Source: CAZHFA01 sp964534945
GTDB lineage: Bacteria; Bdellovibrionota_C; UBA2361; CAKMMH01
DNA length: 64,000 nt
Assembly (NCBI GenBank): GCA_964534945.1
Contig: CAZHSB010000002.1
Coordinates: forward strand, 22,567 to 86,566
Direction: 5' to 3'
Under the pieces are notes generated by a model, which had not been told where the DNA came from, did no database searches, and saw only the letters and a list, made by a program, of their open reading frames with translations. Below, in pieces: positions 18,421 to 26,868 of the stretch. The translations under genes and the position numbers were made by a program. How positions within the stretch are numbered: the first letter of the stretch is position 1; every line of letters begins with the position of its first letter.

Positions 18421-18494
18421 ACGCCTATAGCTCAATTAGGTAGAGCAACGGATTCCAAATCCGTAGGTTGGAGGTTCGATTCCTTCTGGGCGTG
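18421..18494 (+). tRNA. tRNA-Trp (anticodon CCA)
   Basis: A full cloverleaf can be drawn. The acceptor ACGCCTA pairs with TGGGCGT, the D arm is GCTC..GAGC, and the anticodon stem CGGAT/ATCCG has loop TCCAAA-type with anticodon CCA. The T arm is GGAGGTTCGATTCCTT-type. The discriminator is G and the CCA end is not encoded. A TTGACA at 18343 and TATGAT at 18397 lie upstream but are not correctly spaced with each other. Confidence 0.95.
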
Positions 18495-18558
18495 TTTTTA
18501 GGTGGTAATTATAACGATAATTGAAATAATCTTGATTCTCGATGTCGTTTAAATGATC

Positions 18559-18936
18559 TTATTTTTGAACAATCTTTACATTAATAACTTCAATCGCCCA
18601 GATACCAAAAATTTTTATATTTTCCTTGTATTCACTAAATTGTTCTATAGATGTTATTGCTTCTTCGATTGAGTCTGGTTTCGATGATGTGGTTTTATCT
18701 ATCCCCTCAATTGAATATAAATCAAAAGCAGATTTATAATGCGCAATTCTTTTTACTTCACAAACAATCATTCTTTCACTTGGCATTGGATAAGTATCAA
18801 AAGATATAATATCTCCCGCTACAACTTTAAGGCAATCTAATTTATCATTTGAAGTTTTTGTCCTAACTTCTATCGTTTTTGTCCCATCTATTAAGGCATT
18901 AAATGCTCGCGTATTTATATCTGTTTTCCATTTCAT
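18559..18936 (-). CDS. ASCH-domain protein
   Basis: The protein has 125 residues with the ASCH (ASC-1 homology, PUA-like) pattern: KTDINTRAFNALIDGTKTIEVRT at the start (Lys/Glu-type 'KTIEVR' motif), then GDIISFDTYP and a closing beta segment IFGIWAIEV. ASCH proteins are thought to bind RNA or modified nucleotides, and some hydrolyse N4-acetylcytidine. I cannot say which applies here. It stands alone between tRNA-Trp and RNase P RNA on the minus strand. The ribosome site is weak. Confidence 0.75.
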   Translation of the reverse strand: MKWKTDINTRAFNALIDGTKTIEVRTKTSNDKLDCLKVVAGDIISFDTYPMPSERMIVCEVKRIAHYKSAFDLYSIEGIDKTTSSKPDSIEEAITSIEQFSEYKENIKIFGIWAIEVINVKIVQK

Positions 18937-19027
18937 TATCGAATTTCTAATATAGATTGCTTACTTTTTTACTTTTTAAACATGAAAAATTCATTATCCT
19001 AAATGAATTAGCTACCCAAAAAGCAAT

Positions 19028-19424
19028 AAAGGAGAGCAAAGTAAGCGGGATTCTGTGACGCAAAGTCCCATTCGACTTTGGCGATGATCATTCATCTAGA
19101 CTTATTGTTGCCAACAAGCTCAAGCGACACTACCTGAAAGTAAAAGATGCGGACAACACCTAAAATTGACAAGTCAATTTTTACCTTCTATTTGGTCTTG
19201 CTTTAACTAGGGTTTACTAAGCCAAGAAGTCACCTTCTTGCTGGTAAGCTTTTACCTTACCTTTTCACCCGTTCTAAAATATTTCTATCTTAGTGGTTTC
19301 CTTTTCTGTAGCACTTTCCTTTGATTACTCAAAGCTGCCGTTAACAGCTAGTTTGTCCTATAAAGTCCCGACTTTCCTCTCGTCTTATAAAAGACCAGCG
19401 ATCATCTTTACTTTACTCTCCTTT
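19028..19424 (-). ncRNA. rnpB: RNase P RNA (class A)
   Basis: On the minus strand the 5' core GAGGAAAGTCGGGACT and the 3' core ACAGAATCCCGCTTAC are the two diagnostic RNase P RNA blocks. The ends pair to form P1: GGAGAGTAAAGTAA at the 5' end with TTACTTTGCTCTCC at the 3' end. The length of about 397 nt is normal. The catalytic RNA matures tRNA 5' ends. The gene begins 40 bases after the zinc-ribbon gene on the same strand, so it may be cotranscribed or use a promoter inside that gene. Ends are set by the P1 pairing and could shift by several bases. Confidence 0.93.
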
Positions 19425-19463
19425 ATCTCCTTAAAATTTGTATTGAATTTCTTTTATTACTAT

Positions 19464-20195
19464 TTATTCTTTTTTGTCTGCATCTTCTTTTTTTATGTAT
19501 AAAATCCTATTACAACCAGGACAATGCACAACAAAATTTTCTTTTGCTATATTCACAACTACTTGAGAACCTAATTTCATCGAACAACCACCACAAAGAT
19601 TCGCTCCTATCACAGGAACAATTGGATCCATGGGATTTCTATTCTTTGCCTTATTATATTCTACAAAAATAGATCTTTCTAAATTTTTTATAATACTATC
19701 TTTTTTTTGTAAATTTTCTTCTTCTCTCTTTTTAAAAACGTCATCAGCTTCTTTTCTCGTTTTTGCTAATGCATCAAATGAAGTCTTTAACGCCTTACAT
19801 TCTTCTACAATTCTATCGTAATCTTTTTTTAAATTTTCTATTTCTTCCATTAGAGGAAAAAGGCTCTCTTCCCTTGCATCTAATTGCTTTGAAGCAAACT
19901 CAATTTCTTTTTGCGCCGCTTGTTGTGTCCTAAAATCATTAAAAGACATTATTGCTTTTCGTCTATCTACTAATTTCTGTCTTTCTTCCCCAATTCTTTT
20001 TTCTTCTACCGAATACTTTGCTTCTTTTTCTTTTAGTAAATTTGATCTACCACTTAATATAACCGCCTTTCTATTAAGTTCTGCATTAATATGAGAATAT
20101 TGCTTTGTTGACATTTCTTTTTCCATCATCATTCTTGTCAACGTAGCATCTAATTTCCCAACTTCTATCAAATTTTCAATGAAATTTTCTGACAT
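19464..20195 (-). CDS. Coiled-coil zinc-ribbon protein (DUF164 / CT398-like)
   Basis: The protein has 243 residues. Residues about 10-180 form a long charged coiled coil (for example KEIEFASKQLDAREESLFPL). The C-terminus is a zinc ribbon with CGGC and CPGC knuckles (about 203-206 and 227-230). This is the DUF164 layout; the chlamydial member CT398 is reported to bind sigma-54 and secretion components. That is of interest because sigma-54 activators are encoded 10 kb away, but it is inference. The gene ends 40 bases before rnpB on the same strand. A good ribosome site (TAAGGGAA) precedes the ATG. Confidence 0.87.
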   Translation of the reverse strand: MSENFIENLIEVGKLDATLTRMMMEKEMSTKQYSHINAELNRKAVILSGRSNLLKEKEAKYSVEEKRIGEERQKLVDRRKAIMSFNDFRTQQAAQKEIEFASKQLDAREESLFPLMEEIENLKKDYDRIVEECKALKTSFDALAKTRKEADDVFKKREEENLQKKDSIIKNLERSIFVEYNKAKNRNPMDPIVPVIGANLCGGCSMKLGSQVVVNIAKENFVVHCPGCNRILYIKKEDADKKE

Positions 20196-20362
20196 TTTAC
20201 CATTCCCTTATTGTTAGAGAGACATACTCACGTTTTTTATACTAACACGAACAAAACTATAAAAATAGAAAAAAAATAACATTTTTAAACTATTTACCGC
20301 CAAAAATAAAAAATATACATGAAAAGAAAAGAAAAGTGGGGAAAACACGTGGTAAAAGTTGA

Positions 20363-20439
20363 TGGTGGCCCCACAAGGACTTGAACCTTGGACCCACCGG
20401 TTATGAGCCGGTTGCTCTAACCAACTGAGCTATAGGGCC
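20363..20439 (-). tRNA. tRNA-Met (anticodon CAT, elongator type)
   Basis: On the minus strand the acceptor GGCCCTA pairs with TGGGGCC, the discriminator is A, and CCA is encoded. The anticodon arm ACCGGCTCATAACCGGT gives CAT. The G1-C72 pair and the ordinary D loop (AGCTCAGTTGGTTAGAGC) argue for elongator Met rather than initiator. A lysidine-modified tRNA-Ile2 is the alternative, which identity elements read by eye cannot fully exclude. Confidence 0.93.
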
Positions 20440-20453
20440 ACATTCAACGAAGA

Positions 20454-20484
20454 ATTATATTAAATAAATATTATCTAAAGTCAA
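20454..20484 (-). promoter_or_regulatory. Likely sigma-70 promoter of tRNA-Met
   Basis: On the minus strand TTGACT (20479-20484) and TATAAT (20454-20459) are 19 bases apart, about 15 bases before the tRNA. The spacing is long but both boxes are good. Confidence 0.55.
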
Positions 20485-20578
20485 GTGTTTTAAGTAAGAC
20501 TTTTTATAGAATAACAACAATATATTCCTCCAAATAGGAAACTTTTAGATAAAATTTTCGACGACTTTAAAGGTAAAA

Positions 20579-20599
20579 ACATTTTATTTTATAAAATGT
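20579..20599. promoter_or_regulatory. Perfect 9-bp inverted repeat upstream of the Gly/Ser-rich gene
   Basis: ACATTTTAT and ATAAAATGT are separated by TTT, 34 bases before the ATG at 20634. It could be an operator or an AT-only RNA hairpin. It has no G+C-rich stem and no T run, so it is a poor terminator candidate. Confidence 0.4.
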
Positions 20600-20633
20600 A
20601 ATTTGTATTTAACTTTTATAAAAGGAAATCAAG

Positions 20634-21287
20634 ATGACATCAATTTCTTATTTAAATACTGCACAGAGTAATCCATATCTATATGGAAATTCTTACAGTA
20701 CATCGACAAATAGCGTAACAAAGCCGTATATTGTTGCAACTCAACTTCCTGGATATCTAGGAAACTCATCTAGCACAACAAACTTAGTTAGCTTACTTCA
20801 AAACTTTGCAACTCAAATGACAAATATGTTAAGTCAATTTGTCACTGGAATGTATTCTTTACTTGGAATAAGCCAAGGTGGAACTTCTGATGGATCTTGT
20901 CCATATAACCCACTGGCAAGTAGCATGATAGGAACAAATTCTGGTTCTTCTTCTAGCATCACAAATTTATTGCAAAATTTATCGGGAGGACTATTAGGAG
21001 GGTGTGGTTCATCAAGTTCTACAGGAGAAAGTTCTGGATTAAGCTTTTCAAATATTTTTAGTGGAATAAAAAATATTTTCTCTGGCTTATTTTCTGGCGG
21101 TAGCTCTTCCTCTTCCACTAGCGGACTTTGCAGTGATTCAAGCTCAAGTGGCTTTAGCTTCTCTAATATTTTTAGCGGAATCAAAGATATGTTCTCTGGG
21201 TTATTTTCTAGCGGATCTTCGGGTTCTGGATCATGGTTTTCAAATATTTTTAGCAATGTAGGAAGTTTTTTTAGCAACCTTTTTTAA
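20634..21287 (+). CDS. Gly/Ser-rich protein with amphipathic Phe repeats, function unknown
   Basis: I do not recognise this 217-residue protein. It has no signal peptide; the start is MTSISYLNTAQSNPYLYG. The N-terminal half has one helix-forming stretch (LVSLLQNFATQMTNMLSQFV). The C-terminal half alternates Ser/Gly linkers with near-copies of FSNIFSGIKNIFSGLFS (about 139-155), FSNIFSGIKDMFSGLFS (about 178-194) and a shorter FSNIFSNVGSFFSNLF at the end. Each repeat could form an amphipathic helix, as in membrane-binding or self-assembling proteins. There are single cysteines in the linkers. It is expressed alone: AAAAGGAAA precedes the ATG and a strong terminator follows. Frame integrity and codon use support a real gene. 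Confidence 0.8.
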   Translation: MTSISYLNTAQSNPYLYGNSYSTSTNSVTKPYIVATQLPGYLGNSSSTTNLVSLLQNFATQMTNMLSQFVTGMYSLLGISQGGTSDGSCPYNPLASSMIGTNSGSSSSITNLLQNLSGGLLGGCGSSSSTGESSGLSFSNIFSGIKNIFSGLFSGGSSSSSTSGLCSDSSSSGFSFSNIFSGIKDMFSGLFSSGSSGSGSWFSNIFSNVGSFFSNLF

Positions 21288-21315
21288 TAGCAAATAAAAT
21301 ATCTTTTCTCGCTTC

Positions 21316-21353
21316 GGAGGTATCATAAAATTTTTATGGTGCCTCCTTTTTTA
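21316..21353 (+). terminator. Rho-independent terminator after the Gly/Ser-rich gene
   Basis: GGAGGTATCATAAAA pairs with TTTTATGGTGCCTCC (15 bp with two G-U pairs) and is followed by TTTTTTATT. Confidence 0.9.
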
Positions 21354-21436
21354 TTAAGATCTCCCCTTTTTGCCTTACATTTTTTATTTACATAATACAA
21401 AGAAAAAATCTTTGTAAATTTATTTTTTAACAAATA

Positions 21437-21465
21437 TTGACATTATTTTCTCAAAAGTATAAATA
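21437..21465 (+). promoter_or_regulatory. Likely sigma-70 promoter of tRNA-Lys
   Basis: TTGACA (21437-21442) is followed after 17 bases by TAAATA (21460-21465). A start near 21472 would give a leader of about 18 nt before the tRNA. Confidence 0.65.
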
Positions 21466-21489
21466 TATAGAGTCTTTTCAAGACAGTGT

Positions 21490-21561
<72 letters not shown>

Positions 21562-21565
<4 letters not shown>

Positions 21566-21603
21566 TTTTTATAATTACCTAAAATAATGATTATAAAAAT
21601 GGT
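21562..21603 (+). terminator. 14-bp inverted repeat abutting the tRNA-Lys 3' end
   Basis: ACCATTTTTATAAT (21562-21575) and ATTATAAAAATGGT (21590-21603) are perfect complements with a 14-base loop. The left arm includes the discriminator and CCA of the tRNA. It lacks a T tract, so termination may be weak; it may instead act in 3' processing. Confidence 0.5.
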
Positions 21604-21699
21604 GATTTCCAAAAATTCATTTCCTAAAAAATAATATTTAAAAAAACATCAGCATATTTTTTATTTAGCTTTCTGGTTTCTAGCGCTTTATAAGATTTC

Positions 21700-22905
21700 T
21701 TACTTTCCAACTTTCTTTGAGATACAAGCCGTTATTGTACTCCTCGAATCAAGACCGAAGATCCATTGTTGATTTATTAAATATTTACTTGAATATTTCT
21801 TCATGTAATCTAAATAATTTTGAATTTTCTTTGGTTCAATTGGGGTGGCATTAATAAATAAATATGAAAATTCTTCGAATGCCTTTTCTACCGTATAAAC
21901 CTTTCCAAAATAATTTTCCATACTCTTCATTTCTGGAGCTCTTTCTAAAAAATTCAAAAAAGCATACGGATGAAGAAAATACTCCCTTTGGTTCATCGTA
22001 TAAAATCCCAAAGATTTATTTTTAGCAGGAAGCGTTTTAAATGTTCCAGTCTTTGCTGAATTATAAGATGATTTTATCTTTTCAAATTCTTTTCTCATAA
22101 AATAATAAAGGTTTTTCCCCATTACTTCATAAAAGCTTACAATTTTATTTTCCTTATCAAAAACAAACTTTAGCATTCCAAGTTCAACAAATTTATATGT
22201 TTTATTTCCGAAACACATCGATGGTATTAAAAAATTTTGCATTCTATGGACGAATTTTGCTCTCTTAAAAAGCCTAATAAAAACTTTTAATGATTGTTGT
22301 AAAGATTTTGAAGCTTCTGGAAATTCTTTCGAAATCTTTGAAGAAAAATCAATAAAACGATTAAAATCCTTCAATAAATCTTGAGAAAATGTGTACGTAT
22401 ATTCTCCTTTTTTAAAGCTTATTACATTTCCCTTTATAGAAAATTCTTTGAAATTATTAATTTCAGGATCTAATGGATGAAGATACGTCCTTGCATTAGT
22501 CAAAGAACCAAGATAATAAGGAAGTTTAAATTTTTGTGGTTCTTTTATTTCTAGAGGAACTAAATTTCCAGTCAAACAATTTTTTCCCTCAAGAAGATAA
22601 TAAACATCTAAAGATTCTTCTTCAAAAAGTTTCTTAAATGCTTTATTTTCTAGGATATCGCTATCCTTTGCAAAAAGTGATACTAAATTATTCGTTTCTT
22701 TTTGTGCAACAAACAATCCTTGTGGTGTAATTCTATAAAATGATTTTAGCGTTTCTATCGGTAATAATTTTTGTAATTTTAAAATGAAATTTAAAATAGC
22801 TTCCCTTTCTTCTTTTTTGTAGTCGACCTCTTTATCTTGAGAAGACTCTTGAGATTTATCATCATTCATTAAGCTATTTGTATCCAACGTTTCTTTTTCT
22901 TCCAT
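21700..22905 (-). CDS. Conserved-looking protein of unknown function
   Basis: I do not recognise this 401-residue protein. The first 35 residues are charged and probably disordered. The rest looks like a folded cytoplasmic protein without signal peptide or membrane segments, rich in Lys, Phe and Tyr. Features include GYFGKVYTVEKAF-like and YLHPLDPEINNFKEF segments and a C-terminal block QQWIFGLDSRSTITACIS. There are few cysteines and no nucleotide-binding motif. It lies alone on the minus strand between tRNA-Lys and the divergent aspartate kinase. AAAGGAAG before the ATG is a clear ribosome site. It is unlikely to be spurious given its length and site. Confidence 0.7.
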   Translation of the reverse strand: MEEKETLDTNSLMNDDKSQESSQDKEVDYKKEEREAILNFILKLQKLLPIETLKSFYRITPQGLFVAQKETNNLVSLFAKDSDILENKAFKKLFEEESLDVYYLLEGKNCLTGNLVPLEIKEPQKFKLPYYLGSLTNARTYLHPLDPEINNFKEFSIKGNVISFKKGEYTYTFSQDLLKDFNRFIDFSSKISKEFPEASKSLQQSLKVFIRLFKRAKFVHRMQNFLIPSMCFGNKTYKFVELGMLKFVFDKENKIVSFYEVMGKNLYYFMRKEFEKIKSSYNSAKTGTFKTLPAKNKSLGFYTMNQREYFLHPYAFLNFLERAPEMKSMENYFGKVYTVEKAFEEFSYLFINATPIEPKKIQNYLDYMKKYSSKYLINQQWIFGLDSRSTITACISKKVGK

Positions 22906-23063
22906 GATTGCTTCCTTTACTTATCCTAAAGACAAGCCATATTTTCAAAGTTTATTATGTTTACGACAAAATATCAACAATTCCTTTTAATAGTAAATAA
23001 AATATTTAAAAATGTTAAGCATTAGTTTATACTTAATTTAACAAGCTTTTAAATGGTTATTAT

Positions 23064-24392
23064 ATGATAGTAATGAAATTTGGTGGATCTTCGGTAGCCA
23101 CTGCAGAGAGAATCAAAGAAATAGAAAAAATCGTAAAATTGTATTTAGACAAAAAACCTATATTAGTATTCTCTGCTTGTGGAAAAACAACCGATTTGCT
23201 ATTAGAGGCTGGAAACAATGCATTTAATGGTAATGTAGATGCTTCAAAAATTATTGATCTTCATTATGAAATTGCAAAAGGATTAAATATCGATAAAGAC
23301 GCCTTTGATTTCTTATTACTAGAATTACAAGATTTATTAAAAGGTATTTCTCTTTTTAAGGAATTTTCAAATAAGATTAAAGATAAACTAATGTCCTATG
23401 GAGAAAGGCTTTCTGTAAGGATTATCTCTGCATTCTTAAATTCAGAGGGAATTCCATCAAAACCGTTTGATGCTTGGGATGTTGGATTCCTTACTGATTC
23501 GACTTATGGTAATGCTCAAGTCAATGATGAAACATATAACTTAATTTCTAAAACATTAGACAATTTAAAAAAGGTTTACGAATATACACCTGTCATTACA
23601 GGTTTCATAGCAAAAGATGATAAAGGAGTTATTACGACATTAGGAAGAAGTGGTAGCGATTTAACAGCATCTATTTTAGGCGCTTCATTGCTTGTAGATG
23701 AAATACAAGTTTGGAAAGATGTTGATGGTATTTTGTCTGCAGATCCTAGAATAGTAAAAAATCCAAGAGTGATACCTGAACTTTCTTTTGATGAGGCATC
23801 AGAACTTGCATATTTTGGTGCGAAAGTATTGCACCCTGCATCGATAGTACCAGCAATGAAAAGGCAAGTCCCTGTAAGAGTAAAAAATTCTTATAATCTA
23901 AGTGCAAAAGGTACCGTTGTTGTTAATACTCCGTCAAATGAAGATAAAAATACATTACTAAAAGCGATAACATCAAAAAGAAAAATTATTTTAATTGATA
24001 TTGTCTCTTCAAGAATGTTAGGACAGTCTGGATTTTTAGCAAAAGTTTTTAATGTTTTTGAAGAAGAAAATATTTCTGTTGATATGATAGCAAGTAGTGA
24101 AATTTCTATCTCACTAACGTTAGACAACAGATATGACGTATCTAAACTTAGAGAAAAACTTTCAAAATTTGCCAAAATTGATGTTAGTTATAATAAATCA
24201 ATTATTAGTTTAATCGCTAATGTTGATAAGGCTTCAGAAATTTTGGGACGTGCTTTTTTAATTTTATCTAAAAAATCATATAATGTGCAAATGATTTCTC
24301 TTGGCGCTTCAAAAGTAAATATTAGTTTTATTTTAGATGATGTTGAAATTGAAGATTGCATAAAATTATTACACAAAGAGTTTTTTGAATAG
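23064..24392 (+). CDS. lysC: Aspartate kinase
   Basis: Aspartate kinase phosphorylates L-aspartate, the first step towards lysine, threonine, methionine and diaminopimelate. The N-terminus MIVMKFGGSSVA holds the KFGGSS phosphate-binding motif. FDAWDVGFLTDS, TTLGRSGSDLTASIL and VWKDVDGILSADPRIV are active-site blocks. The C-terminal third carries two ACT-type domains (IVSSRMLGQSGFLAKVFNVF, then ASEILGRAFLIL), so feedback control by lysine or threonine is likely but its specificity is unknown. The length of 442 suggests a monofunctional enzyme without homoserine dehydrogenase. No lysine-riboswitch-like leader is visible in the 140 bases upstream, and the ribosome site is weak. Confidence 0.95.
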   Translation: MIVMKFGGSSVATAERIKEIEKIVKLYLDKKPILVFSACGKTTDLLLEAGNNAFNGNVDASKIIDLHYEIAKGLNIDKDAFDFLLLELQDLLKGISLFKEFSNKIKDKLMSYGERLSVRIISAFLNSEGIPSKPFDAWDVGFLTDSTYGNAQVNDETYNLISKTLDNLKKVYEYTPVITGFIAKDDKGVITTLGRSGSDLTASILGASLLVDEIQVWKDVDGILSADPRIVKNPRVIPELSFDEASELAYFGAKVLHPASIVPAMKRQVPVRVKNSYNLSAKGTVVVNTPSNEDKNTLLKAITSKRKIILIDIVSSRMLGQSGFLAKVFNVFEEENISVDMIASSEISISLTLDNRYDVSKLREKLSKFAKIDVSYNKSIISLIANVDKASEILGRAFLILSKKSYNVQMISLGASKVNISFILDDVEIEDCIKLLHKEFFE

Positions 24393-24417
24393 ATATATAA
24401 TTTAAGGAAAATATTTT

Positions 24418-25494
24418 ATGGAAAAATCAAAAGTATGGATAATCCCCCTTTCTAAAGATGCCTCTTTAGAAGAATTAAGAGAAAAAACAAATAAAATTTT
24501 ACAAGAATCAAACTTACTGTCCATCATCTCCAAAAATAAACTTGTAGGAGTAAAACAACATTTTGGCGAAAAAGGAAATGACGGATTTATAAAACCTGAA
24601 ATTACAAAAATTATAGTAAATAAAATCAAAGAAAGGCTTGGAAAGCCTTTATTGATAGAGACAAACACACTTTATCATGGCGAACGTTCAAACACATACG
24701 ATCATTTAAAAATTGCTTATGAACACGGGTTTACTTATGAAAATGTTGGCGCACCGATTACTATAATGGACGGAGTAAATGGGCAAGTCCAATATCCTGT
24801 AAAAATAGATGGGAAACATTTTAAGGAAGTATATGTAGCTTCTGATCTTCCTTTTTTTGATTCTCTTGTTGTCCTTTCTCACGTTAAAGGACATATTATG
24901 GCAGGATTAGGTGGAGCCATAAAAAATCTTGGAATGGGCCTTGCGGGACGCACAGGAAAACTTGCACAACATGCAGATTTTAAACCGAGTATAAATAAAA
25001 ATTGCATAGCTTGTGGACTATGTGCAAAGTTTTGTAATCATGATGCAATACACATAGAAAATGGCAATTGGACTTTTGATCCTATAAAATGCGCAGGCTG
25101 TGGAGAATGCTTTACTGCTTGTAAACGTGGCGCAATATCTTTTAATTGGGTAGGATCAGATGATACATTTCAAGAAAAATTAGCAGAATATGCTTTTGGT
25201 GCGGCAAAAGATCATATAGAAAAAGGAAAAACTCTTTTTATAAATTATATAAATCATATTACTCAAAAATGTGATTGCGAAGGTGGGCATAATCCAGTGC
25301 TATATGGAGATGTTGCAATTTTAGCAAGCCAAGATCCTGTTGCAATTGATAAAGCTTCTTACGATTTAACAAAAGAAGCATTTAGTAAAGATATTTTTAA
25401 GGAATTCTGGCCTGAATTAAATCATATAAGGCAATTAGAACATGCAAAAGAGCTAGGACTTGGCAGTATGGAGTATGAAAGAATTAATCTTTAA
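24418..25494 (+). CDS. DUF362 protein with two [4Fe-4S] ferredoxin motifs
   Basis: The 358-residue protein has an N-terminal DUF362 domain (GEKGNDGFIKPE, then ETNTLYHGERSN, then DSLVVLSHVKGHIMAGLGGA). A dicluster ferredoxin insert follows: CIACGLCAKFCNHDA (about 196-210) and CAGCGECFTACKRGA (about 225-239). ILASQDPVAIDKASYDL completes the DUF362 pattern. Such proteins are common in anaerobes and are presumed redox proteins; their substrates are unknown. Each cluster shows the complete C-x2-C-x2-C-x3-C pattern. It follows lysC by 25 bases and could be in the same transcript. It overlaps the convergent next gene by 4 bases. Confidence 0.9.
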   Translation: MEKSKVWIIPLSKDASLEELREKTNKILQESNLLSIISKNKLVGVKQHFGEKGNDGFIKPEITKIIVNKIKERLGKPLLIETNTLYHGERSNTYDHLKIAYEHGFTYENVGAPITIMDGVNGQVQYPVKIDGKHFKEVYVASDLPFFDSLVVLSHVKGHIMAGLGGAIKNLGMGLAGRTGKLAQHADFKPSINKNCIACGLCAKFCNHDAIHIENGNWTFDPIKCAGCGECFTACKRGAISFNWVGSDDTFQEKLAEYAFGAAKDHIEKGKTLFINYINHITQKCDCEGGHNPVLYGDVAILASQDPVAIDKASYDLTKEAFSKDIFKEFWPELNHIRQLEHAKELGLGSMEYERINL

Positions 25495-26690
25495 GCCTTT
25501 GATGGCTCATAATACAGGCATGTAATATCTGAACAGACAGATCCCTGTTTGTTTTTATAAAAATTTGTTTTTAGTAAGTTTACCATTGTTATCGGGATTT
25601 GCGTATCAAAGAATTTCGCTGTTTCTTTTGTTGCGCTTATTGGATCTTCTCCCGGTAAAACTAATAATACATTAGGTAAATTTTCTCCTTTATATAAATC
25701 TTTCATGGCATTAAGAAGCGTTTCGGCACATTCTTTTTCCGTGATGACAACAAAGTTATTTATGGTTTTATCTGCTGCTATGACTTCTCCTAGACGTGTT
25801 ATTTGGTTCCCTATCCCTTCCCCTCTACCATGATTGTCATTTTTACGTAAAAAAGTAGAAGATTTGTTTTTAACTTCGATTGCAATTTTCTCTCCATCAC
25901 TAAGAGTTAAAATTGCATCTATTTCTGCAAAGATCTTGTTACTATTTTCATTTGTTGAATACTTAGATCCTATTTCAATATTGTTGATTATCCTTTTTAT
26001 CTCACCATTTTTATCTTCATATAAATTATTATCTACCATTTTTCCTATTGTTCTAGCTTCTACAAAAAATCCCTCTAATGAGCCAGAAAGTTCAAATTGA
26101 TTATGGATCTCTCCTCTTGAATACTTATCAAAACATTCTTGAAGAGAATCAATCCAACTTGACATTCCTACTACATTACCTCTTCCCATTTTTGTATAAA
26201 TTTTCCCTACATTAGTAAAAAATTTATTACTTTCCTCATTCAATCCGCAACATTCTAATTGTTTATACAATTTTTTTATTTTAGAAAAATTTTCCTTAAA
26301 CTCATTAATTCCATTTCCTGTGTCTGTTATATAGAAAGCATATAAAAAAGCCCTCTTATCTTGTGCATTCATAGAATCAATATTGAAATCTTTCTTAAAA
26401 GCATTAAGACCAGAAATCCCTTCTGTATAAACGCTTGGATCTCCTTTCCAAAGATTTGGAAGTTCTATCCCCTGTCTATGAAATTCTTTTTTTAACTTTT
26501 CTAAATTTCCTTCTACAAAAGCGACCACTTTTTCTGGATCTTTCGGAACTACCCCTGATCCATTTAATGGACATTGGTGCATCTTAAAAAATTTGCTAGG
26601 ATGACGATTAAGGCTTTCGCTTTTTAAATTATACGATGTCCCTAAATTTGATACTCCAGCGCCATTTGAATTATTCTGATATCGTGACAT
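25491..26690 (-). CDS. PD-(D/E)XK-like nuclease-fold protein, unknown function
   Basis: The protein has about 399 residues. The likely catalytic core is EIDAILTLSDGEKIAIEVK (about 254-272), with an Asp, an 11-residue spacer and E-x-K, the hallmark of PD-(D/E)XK enzymes such as Holliday-junction or restriction nucleases. VITEKECAETLLNAM follows the core. The N-terminal 230 residues are helical and unfamiliar. I started at the ATG of MSRYQNNSNG; a GTG 15 codons earlier is in frame. Neither has a strong ribosome site. No methyltransferase or other restriction gene lies nearby, so a restriction role is not supported. It could be a repair or decayed-mobile-element nuclease. Confidence 0.6.
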   Translation of the reverse strand: MSRYQNNSNGAGVSNLGTSYNLKSESLNRHPSKFFKMHQCPLNGSGVVPKDPEKVVAFVEGNLEKLKKEFHRQGIELPNLWKGDPSVYTEGISGLNAFKKDFNIDSMNAQDKRAFLYAFYITDTGNGINEFKENFSKIKKLYKQLECCGLNEESNKFFTNVGKIYTKMGRGNVVGMSSWIDSLQECFDKYSRGEIHNQFELSGSLEGFFVEARTIGKMVDNNLYEDKNGEIKRIINNIEIGSKYSTNENSNKIFAEIDAILTLSDGEKIAIEVKNKSSTFLRKNDNHGRGEGIGNQITRLGEVIAADKTINNFVVITEKECAETLLNAMKDLYKGENLPNVLLVLPGEDPISATKETAKFFDTQIPITMVNLLKTNFYKNKQGSVCSDITCLYYEPSKA

Positions 26691-26868
26691 ATAAAACCCA
26701 AAACAAAAACCATCTAGTTTATCGTAAAACGCCACTTATAACTTTATAAAAATCCCTCAAATTCTTTTTATAAATTATGTCTATCTTTCAAATGGTTACA
26801 AAGTTGAGTAAGATTTTATTTTCTATATAATTCTCCAACGTTTTTACACTTTTATAAGAAATTTTTAT

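Noticed and set aside
19293..19502. 69-codon plus-strand frame across RNase P RNA
   Set aside because: It is a shadow of rnpB, whose conserved cores are clear on the other strand.
20834..21277. 147-codon minus-strand frame opposite the Gly/Ser-rich gene
   Set aside because: It is an antisense shadow of a low-complexity gene; the plus frame has the ribosome site and terminator.
22906..23063. Possible lysine riboswitch before lysC
   Set aside because: The region is short and AT-only, with none of the conserved helices of the L box.
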